Positions 1 through 7,993 of a stretch of 26,840 nucleotides of DNA are shown here, piece by piece. Under the pieces are notes generated by a model. The model worked only from the letters and a program-made list of their open reading frames with translations. It was not told where the DNA came from and made no database searches. Both the position numbers and the translations under genes were made by a program. How positions within the stretch are numbered: the first letter of the stretch is position 1; each line of letters opens with the position of its first letter. Where the stretch lies: NCBI GenBank assembly GCA_038209155.1, contig JBBQYA010000035.1, positions 1 to 26,840 of the forward strand, read 5' to 3'. This DNA is from JBBQYA01 sp038209155 (GTDB lineage: Bacteria; Bacteroidota; Bacteroidia; Sphingobacteriales; Sphingobacteriaceae).

Positions 1-296
1 CTTACTACATATACTACTCCTTGTAACAAGTAAACTTGGGATGCATCTAATGTTACATTTCCTGAGATTACATTAGTTCCAATGCTAGTTAAAGTTCCAT
101 TTCCATTTACTAATGTAGTACTATTGGTTACTGCTGGATAGCCATTTGACTGAGCACTAAAACTCGTCCAGCCCGCCATCCAATTTTCCGTTCCAAATGC
201 ACCTATGTAGGGTGTTTGTTCGAAAAATTGCGCTTTTGTTTCGATACTTCCTACAGCTAATAAGGAAGAAAGCATCAATGCGTAAATTTTTTTCAT
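1..296 (-). CDS. Exported protein, 5' end only (probable surface beta-helix type)
   Basis: Only the first 98 codons lie in the window; the gene continues past the left edge. Reading from the ATG at 296, the product starts with a clear signal peptide (MKK, hydrophobic core, cleavage probably after residue 22 at KA|Q). A Trp/Gly/Tyr-rich segment follows (NWMAGWTSF, residues 38-46), then an Asn/Thr/Gly-rich stretch with alternating hydrophobics (NVISGNVTLD, VYLLQGVVYV). From memory, this layout matches a Bacteroidota family of roughly 400-500-residue exported proteins, predicted beta-helical, often with a T9SS tail and often found beside TonB-dependent receptors. It lies 133 bp downstream of the second receptor on the same strand, so it is probably the receptor system's exported partner. 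The export signal is seen directly; the family and any surface role are inferred. Confidence 0.75.
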   Translation of the reverse strand, partial: MKKIYALMLSSLLAVGSIETKAQFFEQTPYIGAFGTENWMAGWTSFSAQSNGYPAVTNSTTLVNGNGTLTSIGTNVISGNVTLDASQVYLLQGVVYVV

Positions 297-429
297 TGTT
301 TTGATTTTTTAATTTGATTGGTAAAAAGGGTTTAATTTTTCCTAAAAGTAGAGGGGCTATGTTATGGGAATATTAACAATCCGTTAAAAAACAAACTCGA
401 AAAGTGGGTTTGGAAGATTTAACTGTTAA

Positions 430-3258
430 CTAAAAATTAAATCCTAGACGAAGGTTTATTTGCGTTCCGAATCGGAAAACATTTAATGTAGCATCCGTTT
501 CCTTTTCGTAATTGAGCGTATTCGTCTTTTGCGAACTATTTAAATAATAAATCAAATTAGTTGCAAACAAATCATTGACTGTAATTCTTGATTCAAACCT
601 TTTAATTCTCTTTCCTAATTGAAGATCAACAACTGTTCTGGCAGATTCAAACCGATCTGGGAAAGTGCTTCCAGCTCCACCGCCGGCAAATAATCTTTGT
701 CCGGTATAATTTACTAAAATTCCTGCTGTAATACCTTTATCCAAGTCATCGTAAAGCAAACCACCATTATATAAAAATGGTGATTGGCCCTGAAAAACTC
801 TTTTACCAGAAAATCCGGTAACTCCTTGATCAGTACCTTGATAATTTGATTCTGATTCTATAATAGCAAGATTAGAATACAAAGTAAGTTTATAAAAAAA
901 CTTTGTTTTAAGTAGATCATCAAATAATCTTAAGTTCTTTCTGCCTTCTAATTCTAAACCAAAAGCAAAACCTTTGGAAGCATTCACATAGGTGTATTGA
1001 TTACTGGATGAAGCGGATGGAAATGCTACAAATTCAATTGGATTTGTAATCGATTTATAAAAAGTAGAGACAGAGAAAACTTCCCCAGGTGCAGGAAAAT
1101 ATTCATACTTAAAATCATAATTTTTTATGAATGCATCTTTAATTATTTTAGAGCCAAATGTGAAAATATTTGTCTCATAATTTAAAAAACCAACGGCAAT
1201 GGCTTCTCTAAATTCTGGTCTATTGATCGTTTCCGAGTAAGAAAAACGAAGATTTTCTTTTACAGTGATTGGAAACGTAATATTTATTGCTGGAAATATT
1301 CTTGTTGTAGTTGTATCTATTATACTGCTTGCTACAATGGTATCTCCTCCATCTCTAGTTGCAATAAACAAATTAAATCTCTCAGATCGTATACCATAAT
1401 TTGCCCTCAACAGATTACCAATCTTTGTATCCATAGATAAGTAAAAGCCATTAAGTTTTGTACTAGCATCATAGGAATTTACTAAAGCGGCAGCTTCATT
1501 CAGATTCCAACCTTGTTCTCCTATATTCTCATTTAAATAGGCGCTTTCTAAAGGTAAAAATTTTATAGAATCATTGAAACTATTTAAAGGATAAAATCTG
1601 TAGTTAAAGTCCCTTAAGAAAAAATCCCGTTTTCTGTCTTCATAAAAATATCCTATTTTTAAATCGTTTTGTACTTTTTTTATGTTCAAAGGTAGTGTAA
1701 CATCTATTTTTGAACTATAATATTTTTCATTTAGTGAATTGAAAAATCGAGTAGTTGACTGACTATTAAAATTATAAATACTATCATTGGAACTTCCTGC
1801 AGCTATTTGTCGATAATCTGGTACATTTCTTTTAATATCATTATAATTGAAATTCCAATTAATTTTTGGTTTATAATCATTAATGTTGATTATATGATCT
1901 CCTTCCAATTGTCCAGTATACATTTGGTTAGAATAAAATAAATAAACCCAATTTTTAAAAAATTGCTGATTTTCGTAGTTGTATCCTTTTCCAACAAATG
2001 TTTTGTCTTCGCTATTTACATTATATAAATTTCTAATTGAGATGGTTGAATGATTTCTAATTTTCAGACCAATATTTACAATACCTCCCCATAAAATGTT
2101 TTTGCCACTTCTTTCAATTTCGATGCTATCTAATGCTAATAAATTAAAAGGGTCTCTACTGAAACGAGTATCACTAGAAAATCTATTAGAATTGCTGTAA
2201 GAAACTGCTGCAAAGGTTCCAATAGCAATGTTTCTAACTTTAAAAACATTTGCTTTCGTTGCTTGAAAACTAAAATTGGGAGCAGCATTTCTATTATTTA
2301 TAGAATAATCATCATTTAAAGTTTTAGCTAATTCTGTATTAAATTCATTTTCTGCATTATTTGTCGATAGAAATTTTGTTGGGGTTGGGAACTGGTTTGG
2401 AAGTAATCTTGTTCCATCATCTAATCCTAACCAATCTGTTTTTCCTCCTTTATACTTAGTAAAAGATTTGAAAGTAGTAATTTGATTATACCCTCCTGTA
2501 AAAGTTATAGAACCCGAATTAGTTTCAGGAATTTGTTTGGTATTAACTTTTATAATACCACCAGCAAAATCTGCTTTATATTCTGGAGAAAAAGTTTTGA
2601 TAATTGTAATGTTATCAATAATGGCTGCGGGAAAAATATCAAAGGTAAATGCCTTTCTATCTGGCTCGGTACTAGGTAAGGAAGAATTATTTAAGTAAGC
2701 CAAATTGTACCGATCATTCATTCCTCTTACAATTACAAAACGACCTTCTTGTATACTTGCTCCACTTACTCTTTTCAAAATATCTGCGGAACTTTTATCT
2801 GGTGATCTTCTTATTACATCAGCAGAAATACCATCTGATACAGACACTGCATTTTGCTGTACACTATACAAGGCATTAATTGTTTCTCTGCTGAACGTAG
2901 AAGTAATCACAACCTCAGCCACTTCTGTAGAAACAGTTTCTTCCATTATCACACTTAATTCTGTGGTTTTTCCTGCTTCAATTTTTACTCCTGCTATGGA
3001 TTTACTCGCATAGCCGATGTATTTAAATAAAATAGTGTAAACGCCAGGGTCCAAATTGGCTAATGTATAATTTCCATCAAAATCAGTTCCTACACCTATT
3101 GAGGTGCCGGGAATAGTTACTGCCAATCCTACCAACGTTTCGCCAGTAAACTTATCCTTTACTTTTCCACTTAATTTTCCAGTGGTTTGAGCAAATGCTA
3201 CACTGTTTATCAATAAGAAAAATAGTGTATGAAAAAAATATTTTGAGATGTAATTCAT
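430..3258 (-). CDS. TonB-dependent outer-membrane receptor with carboxypeptidase-regulatory-like N-terminal domain
   Basis: A 942-residue outer-membrane receptor. It has a signal peptide (residues 1-23, cleavage AFA|Q), a CarboxypepD_reg-like beta-sandwich (about 28-108), and a TonB-box-like segment EVVIT at 115-119. The plug domain carries RGMNDRY (178-184), TEPDRKAFTFDIFP (197-210) and DFAGG (230-234). A long beta-barrel follows, ending in an aromatic residue (F942) as expected for BAM-dependent insertion. The plug signature belongs to a receptor subfamily common in Bacteroidota; the substrate cannot be read from sequence. No SusD-like lipoprotein gene sits beside it, so it is not a classical SusCD glycan importer. 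It follows the paralogue at 3306-6239 by 47 bp and precedes the exported protein ending the operon. The ATG at 3258 directly precedes the signal peptide. Confidence 0.93.
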   Translation of the reverse strand: MNYISKYFFHTLFFLLINSVAFAQTTGKLSGKVKDKFTGETLVGLAVTIPGTSIGVGTDFDGNYTLANLDPGVYTILFKYIGYASKSIAGVKIEAGKTTELSVIMEETVSTEVAEVVITSTFSRETINALYSVQQNAVSVSDGISADVIRRSPDKSSADILKRVSGASIQEGRFVIVRGMNDRYNLAYLNNSSLPSTEPDRKAFTFDIFPAAIIDNITIIKTFSPEYKADFAGGIIKVNTKQIPETNSGSITFTGGYNQITTFKSFTKYKGGKTDWLGLDDGTRLLPNQFPTPTKFLSTNNAENEFNTELAKTLNDDYSINNRNAAPNFSFQATKANVFKVRNIAIGTFAAVSYSNSNRFSSDTRFSRDPFNLLALDSIEIERSGKNILWGGIVNIGLKIRNHSTISIRNLYNVNSEDKTFVGKGYNYENQQFFKNWVYLFYSNQMYTGQLEGDHIININDYKPKINWNFNYNDIKRNVPDYRQIAAGSSNDSIYNFNSQSTTRFFNSLNEKYYSSKIDVTLPLNIKKVQNDLKIGYFYEDRKRDFFLRDFNYRFYPLNSFNDSIKFLPLESAYLNENIGEQGWNLNEAAALVNSYDASTKLNGFYLSMDTKIGNLLRANYGIRSERFNLFIATRDGGDTIVASSIIDTTTTRIFPAINITFPITVKENLRFSYSETINRPEFREAIAVGFLNYETNIFTFGSKIIKDAFIKNYDFKYEYFPAPGEVFSVSTFYKSITNPIEFVAFPSASSSNQYTYVNASKGFAFGLELEGRKNLRLFDDLLKTKFFYKLTLYSNLAIIESESNYQGTDQGVTGFSGKRVFQGQSPFLYNGGLLYDDLDKGITAGILVNYTGQRLFAGGGAGSTFPDRFESARTVVDLQLGKRIKRFESRITVNDLFATNLIYYLNSSQKTNTLNYEKETDATLNVFRFGTQINLRLGFNF

Positions 3259-3305
3259 GATTTCTTAAATAGATAATTTAATCAGAAATAATTTTAATAA
3301 TTGAA

Positions 3306-6239
3306 TTAATAAAGTCTTAATGCTAAACGCAAACTATAAATAGGTGTAGTTCTAAAAATCTGTAAAGCTTGATCTTTACTTTGGTAACTATCTGAATTAA
3401 ATTCTTTTACAAAATTTCTATAGTAGTAAGTATTTTGCGCAAATACATTTTGCACTGCCGCACGAATATTTAATCTTCCAATATCTTTAGCCACATGCAG
3501 ATCTAATAAATTTTGTGCACTTTGGAATACATCTCCGCCTCTATTAGAAACATATAAAAGTCTTCTGCTGTAAGAATTAAATATAAAACCTGCATTCAAC
3601 CCCAGCGGACGGCAATCATAAACTAATCCTGCATTCAGTAATAATGGTACTTGACCATTCATGGGTTTATTGGTTAAATTTTGCCCAGTTTTCAACAAAG
3701 TCCCCGAATAATTTACTTTAGATTCAGAAATTTGAATAGCTGCATATGCCATGAAATTTTTAAAGAAATTAGATCCAAATGCTTTATCTATAAATTTCAA
3801 ATTTCTATTTGCACTTAATTCTAATCCAGTCTGTTTGGCAGTTGCAGCATTTACCCAAATAAGGCTTGTAGAAAATGGTATTGGCCCACCTGGTTTCACA
3901 AATTCTACTAATTCAATTGGATTATCAATTTTTTTGTAAAAAGCTCCTATGGTAAAATTATCTCCATTTGCTGTATATAATTGATATCGGAAATCGTAAT
4001 TATTTAAAATAGCAAAAGTTAATTTTTGATTACCAAAACTTGTAAAAGCGGTATTAAAATCATAAAAACCTTGAGTAAACAATTCATTGAAATTGGGTCT
4101 GTTTATTGTTCTTGAAAAAGAAATTCGGAATCTTTCTCGATCATTAATTTTAAACTGAATATTGATGGATGGGAAAAAACGATTATAACTTGTGTCACCA
4201 TATTGAACAAAATTCGTATCATTTTTCAAAGAATCCTCTGGTGCAAAAACCAATATGTTTTGCTTGATATCTAAAGAATCTTTTGAGTTTAATAAATTAA
4301 ATTTTTGTTCAAATTTCTCATATCTGAAACCGTAATTTAATTTTATAAAATCTGTTATGTTGTTTTCTAATGAAACATGAAAAGCCGTTATTTTTGTTTC
4401 AGGTTTAAACGCTTTAGAAAAAGGTAATTCTTTAGCAATCAGCGTTTGATAATTAATATTTTGATTTTGAAAAATAGAATCAAAAGGCAAAGCAAAAACA
4501 GAATCTACATTTACATCATCAACTAAATTTTGTTCATACCTGAAATTCCTAGACCTAAAATCAACTTTTCTTTCTTCGTAAAAAGCTCCAAAACTTAAAG
4601 CATTTCTGGAATTGATGAAATTTATGGGAAGCCTAAAATCAATTTTTCCACTTTTAACTTTTTCATAAGATAATCTAAAATCTCTAGTTGCATTAGGGCT
4701 TACTTTAAATTTAGGTTTTACTAAAACTGTATCATCTATAAAAACTGGGATTGTATCTTTTAATGAATTTATGGTTCGGGTATCTGGTTCATTTCTATAA
4801 ACATCATTATAGTTAACTGCCCAGTTTACATCAAATTGGTAATTTTTAATTCCTATTTTATGTTCACCATCTAATTGAGAATTGAAACTTTGATGTGTTT
4901 GATATTGATATTGATAATTTTGAACAAAATCTGTTCGTGTTTTATTTACAAAACTAGAACCATCAGAAATTTTTGTTTGATCTAAAGAATTAATTCCTAT
5001 TTGATTTCTAAAAGATATGGTGCTATGTTTTCCAATTTGATATCCTAAATTAATGGTTCCAGCCCAATCTACTTTATTTGAATAAATATCATTTCCAATA
5101 CTATCTCTTTTTAAAGTGTCATTTATTATTCTCTGTGTAGTATTATTAGCAATTCTATTTGCATTTAAATAATTTAAAGAAAGTACTAAACCAATTGCGT
5201 CTTTTCCTAATTTAAAAACAGTTCCATTAGTTAATTGCAAATTTAAATCAGGACTTGCATTTCTCTTTTTAATTCCCCAATCACCATTTAATTTCCTTAT
5301 TTCATCTGTGCCTTTCACTAAAGATAATTCACTATTTACAGAATCTACAAATGTTTGAACATTTGGAAAAGAATTGGGTAAAGATCGAGAATCATCTTTG
5401 TCTAATCCTAAATAATCACTTTCAGATTTTCTATTATATAAAAAATCTTTTGAGGTAGTATTAGGTATATTGCTCCCTTGCACAGCTATAGTGGTAAAGT
5501 TCTTAGCAGGAATTTTTATCGTGTTTATTTCAATTACACCAGAACCAAATTCCGCTTTATAGTTTGGCGAATAGGTTTTTATTACCTTAATATCATTTAA
5601 TAATTCTGTAGGATAAGCAGAAAACGAAAAACCTTGCTGAGTGAAATCTATGCTTGGAAAAGTAAAACCATGAAGATTATAGCTAGTATATCGCTCATTC
5701 ATTCCACGAACCAAAGCAGATTGCGAATTTTGTAACAAAACCTGATTTAACCTCCTAGCAGATTCGGCAGCAGAAATATCATTAAACGAAAATTTATTAC
5801 GGCTATGAATCTCTTCCACTTCACTTACTGAATTTCTTCTAAAATTATTTTGTGCATAATAATTTTCTACAAAAGCAGCAGATGTATCATTTATATCCAA
5901 ATCAGAACTTAAATTGATATCTCTAAGAGTGAAATCGACAACAACATTTAGGTTATCCTCAATTATTAATTCGTTTATTAATTTGGGTTTATGTATTCCA
6001 TCTCGAACTTGTAAACTATATGTTCCTTTACTAAGATTCTTAAATTCATAATATCCTTTATAATCAGTAAATACTTCTAATCCATTTGGTAATAAAGTGA
6101 TCGACACTTGCTTTAAAGCAAAGTTAGTTTCGCTTGTATGCACAAAACCAGACAATTTCACATTATTCTGAGAATAACTGTTATAAGTATTAAATGCAAC
6201 TATAAATAGGGTGAAAAAATGAGCGTAAAATTTTTTCAT
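3306..6239 (-). CDS. TonB-dependent receptor-like outer-membrane protein, divergent paralogue
   Basis: A 977-residue paralogue of the next gene and the first gene of the minus-strand operon. It has a signal peptide (1-23, SYS|Q), a CarboxypepD_reg-like domain (about 28-107), a plug with RGMNERY (178-184) and KAEFGSG (228-234), and a long beta-barrel ending in Y977. Its plug landmarks sit at exactly the same residue numbers as in the neighbour, which supports a tandem duplication. However, the TonB-box-like EVVIT at 115-119 is replaced by DINDT, and the TEPDR block is replaced by an unrelated SIDFTQQ stretch. Either it binds TonB through a non-canonical segment, or it works in another way, for instance as a partner of the second receptor. 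Substrate unknown. The ATG at 6239 begins MKKFYAH, a typical export n-region. Confidence 0.9.
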   Translation of the reverse strand: MKKFYAHFFTLFIVAFNTYNSYSQNNVKLSGFVHTSETNFALKQVSITLLPNGLEVFTDYKGYYEFKNLSKGTYSLQVRDGIHKPKLINELIIEDNLNVVVDFTLRDINLSSDLDINDTSAAFVENYYAQNNFRRNSVSEVEEIHSRNKFSFNDISAAESARRLNQVLLQNSQSALVRGMNERYTSYNLHGFTFPSIDFTQQGFSFSAYPTELLNDIKVIKTYSPNYKAEFGSGVIEINTIKIPAKNFTTIAVQGSNIPNTTSKDFLYNRKSESDYLGLDKDDSRSLPNSFPNVQTFVDSVNSELSLVKGTDEIRKLNGDWGIKKRNASPDLNLQLTNGTVFKLGKDAIGLVLSLNYLNANRIANNTTQRIINDTLKRDSIGNDIYSNKVDWAGTINLGYQIGKHSTISFRNQIGINSLDQTKISDGSSFVNKTRTDFVQNYQYQYQTHQSFNSQLDGEHKIGIKNYQFDVNWAVNYNDVYRNEPDTRTINSLKDTIPVFIDDTVLVKPKFKVSPNATRDFRLSYEKVKSGKIDFRLPINFINSRNALSFGAFYEERKVDFRSRNFRYEQNLVDDVNVDSVFALPFDSIFQNQNINYQTLIAKELPFSKAFKPETKITAFHVSLENNITDFIKLNYGFRYEKFEQKFNLLNSKDSLDIKQNILVFAPEDSLKNDTNFVQYGDTSYNRFFPSINIQFKINDRERFRISFSRTINRPNFNELFTQGFYDFNTAFTSFGNQKLTFAILNNYDFRYQLYTANGDNFTIGAFYKKIDNPIELVEFVKPGGPIPFSTSLIWVNAATAKQTGLELSANRNLKFIDKAFGSNFFKNFMAYAAIQISESKVNYSGTLLKTGQNLTNKPMNGQVPLLLNAGLVYDCRPLGLNAGFIFNSYSRRLLYVSNRGGDVFQSAQNLLDLHVAKDIGRLNIRAAVQNVFAQNTYYYRNFVKEFNSDSYQSKDQALQIFRTTPIYSLRLALRLY

Positions 6240-6526
6240 CAGGTTTAGTTTGAGATTGTAAAACTAAATTCTCTAATATTTCCATATCGTTAAATAACAA
6301 TTAAGTAATTAGTATTTAATTTTCATGAAAGGAGTTTTTATTAACAATTAATACCTTATTATTTAACATTAAATAAACTTTAAAATCACTCTGGTAAAGT
6401 ATTTAATAAATTATAAAATGAGATTTAACAATAGCTTAATCATTTAATAATATTTTAATAATATAAGCCTTCCACTAAATTTATGTTCAATAGCTAATAT
6501 TGCAATCCAATCTAGACAGCTCTTAA
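6240..6526. other. Divergent intergenic region between receptor operon and polysaccharide locus
   Basis: A 287-bp, very AT-rich spacer that must hold the promoters for the receptor operon (leftward) and the polysaccharide locus (rightward). I find no perfect TAnnTTTG box. Near matches are TAATATTG at 6496-6503 on the plus strand, 23 bp before the ATG at 6527, and TAGTTTTA on the minus strand (6266 to 6259), 19 bp before the ATG at 6239. TTAACATT occurs at 6363-6370. No open frame of note, RNA gene or repeat array is visible. Confidence 0.5.
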
Positions 6527-7171
6527 ATGAAACGATTACTATTTTTTTTTAGCTATTTGTTTTTAAACTCATTGAGTGTTTTTTCTCAACCTATTCCACC
6601 AGATTCAGGTATCATTGTGGCTATTCCAGTAATCTATTTTAATGCTAAGCTTGAAGGAGAAATAGTAAAACTTATTTGGCAAACAGAAACTTCTAAACCT
6701 TCTGGATCTTTTGATTTACAATACAGTACAGATGCTAGAAGCTGGCTTGAGGTTTTAGAAAACAATAATAATGAATCTAATTATACTCAAGGAATTTTTC
6801 AAACAAGTCATTCTGTTTCAAACATATTAGCAAATAGCATTTATTATCGATTAAAAAATGAGAATCCAGATGGCAATATCTATTATTCAAAAAATTTGAG
6901 TGTTGAACTAATGGCTCCCAAAAAATTCTTAAACTCTTTTCATTTAAATTCCAAGAGAAATTTAGAGTTAAATTTAAATGCTGATATTATTGAAACTATT
7001 GAAATAGCTTTTTACAATTTATTAGGTCAAAATATTTCAAAAGAAACCATCACAACAGAAATTGGTAATAGTAATTATGAGATTACACTTAATAATGTAA
7101 CAAAAGGAATGCACGTTTTTGAAATAAAAAGTTCTTCAATAAATATTGCTAAAAAAATATTAATTGAATAA
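6527..7171 (+). CDS. Small T9SS cargo-like protein: signal peptide, fibronectin-III-like domain and sorting-domain tail
   Basis: A 214-residue exported protein at the head of the polysaccharide locus. The signal peptide spans 1-20 (VFS|Q). Residues about 33-127 have the pattern IPVIYFNAKLEG...VKLIWQT...FDLQYSTD...YYRLKNENPDG, the fibronectin-III-like module that usually precedes the sorting domain in large Bacteroidota adhesins. Residues about 138-214 look like a T9SS type A C-terminal domain: FYNLLGQ (162-168), KGMHVFEI (193-200) and a Lys-rich final strand KKILIE. Established for the family: this tail directs export through the T9SS and is removed or linked to a surface lipopolysaccharide. 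No catalytic or binding domain lies between signal peptide and tail, so the protein is only the C-terminal portion of a normal cargo. Its function is unknown; polymer anchoring is a guess. A T9 run at 6542-6550 lies in the signal-peptide codons. Confidence 0.85.
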   Translation: MKRLLFFFSYLFLNSLSVFSQPIPPDSGIIVAIPVIYFNAKLEGEIVKLIWQTETSKPSGSFDLQYSTDARSWLEVLENNNNESNYTQGIFQTSHSVSNILANSIYYRLKNENPDGNIYYSKNLSVELMAPKKFLNSFHLNSKRNLELNLNADIIETIEIAFYNLLGQNISKETITTEIGNSNYEITLNNVTKGMHVFEIKSSSINIAKKILIE

Positions 7172-7195
7172 TTAAGATACCAAAATAATTATTTT

Positions 7196-7972
7196 ATGTA
7201 TCGTAAAAAAAGATTGCAAACATTCAAAATAGTACTTTATTTGATTGTCTTTATTTTATCATCTTGTATATCACAACGTAAAATCGCTTATTTTCAAGAA
7301 GATTTTGATAATGATTCAATAGGTAGAGTAATAGCTGATGTTTATGAATCTAAAATACAGCCAGGAGATATTTTAACGATTACAATTAGCAGTTTAAATT
7401 CCTTAAATACAGAAAGTAGTGCAATTTTTAATCCTACTACAGTGAAAAACAATGTTCAAGTCCCTGAATCTTATTTGGTAAATTCTTTAGGTATGATTGA
7501 GTTACCAGTTCTTGGAGAATTTAAAGCATCAGAAATTACCATTTCAGAATTAAAAACCTTATTAAAGTTGAAACTAGAAAGGTATTTAAGCGAACCATCT
7601 GTACGAATTAGATTTGATAATTTCAGAATTACAGTTTTAGGAGAAGTATTACGCCCATCTGTTTATACGATTCCTAATGAACACATTACTTTACCAGAAG
7701 CAATAGGCTTAGCAGGTGATTTAACAATTTTTGGTAAAAGAGTAAATGCAACAATTATTCGAGATGAAAACGGAAAAAGAGCTTTCGCAAAAGTAGATTT
7801 AACGTCAAGAGATTTTTTTGATTCTCCTTATTATTACCTACGCCCAAATGATATAGTTTATATAGAACCAAGCAGAGGTAAAACAGCACTTACAGATAAA
7901 ACATATGTAGTTTTACCTATAATTTTAAGTTCATTATCCTTTTTAGCAATTATACTTACCAATATTAATTAA
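7196..7972 (+). CDS. wza: Wza-like polysaccharide export lipoprotein
   Basis: A 258-residue outer-membrane polysaccharide exporter of the Wza/BexD (OPX) family. It has a lipoprotein signal with lipobox LSSC and lipidated Cys at residue 24. The Poly_export domain follows (IQPGDIL at 54-60, then LGMIELPVLGE), then a SLBB-like domain containing VLGEVLRPSVYTIP and YLRPNDIVYIEP. A final hydrophobic segment (about 238-255) resembles the C-terminal membrane helix of Wza, here in the short form usual in Bacteroidota. It lies 24 bp after the T9SS-like gene and 21 bp before the Wzc-like kinase, its normal partner across the periplasm. Its role is to form the export channel for the finished polymer. The start at 7196 places a Lys/Arg-rich n-region before the hydrophobic core. 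Confidence 0.93.
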   Translation: MYRKKRLQTFKIVLYLIVFILSSCISQRKIAYFQEDFDNDSIGRVIADVYESKIQPGDILTITISSLNSLNTESSAIFNPTTVKNNVQVPESYLVNSLGMIELPVLGEFKASEITISELKTLLKLKLERYLSEPSVRIRFDNFRITVLGEVLRPSVYTIPNEHITLPEAIGLAGDLTIFGKRVNATIIRDENGKRAFAKVDLTSRDFFDSPYYYLRPNDIVYIEPSRGKTALTDKTYVVLPIILSSLSFLAIILTNIN

Positions 7973-7993
7973 TTAGAAATATAAAACCGTACG

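Noticed and set aside
373..387. TTAAC / GTTAA hairpin upstream of the exported protein at the left edge
   Set aside because: Five A/T-dominated pairs are expected by chance in this composition, and there is no T-run or promoter box to give it meaning.
2705..3013. Open frame of 102 codons antisense to the TonB-dependent receptor
   Set aside because: It mirrors the plug and N-terminal domain coding sequence of the receptor; the receptor motifs prove the other strand is coding.
4897..4918. Short hexamer repeat (TTGATA-like, encoding alternating Tyr-Gln)
   Set aside because: Only about three units inside a receptor beta-strand; no repeat array and easily explained by the strand's amino-acid alternation.
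6542..6550. T9 tract in the signal-peptide codons as a phase-variation switch
   Set aside because: Runs of this length also occur elsewhere in this AT-rich window, for example in the flippase gene near 13370, so there is no specific sign of slippage-based switching.
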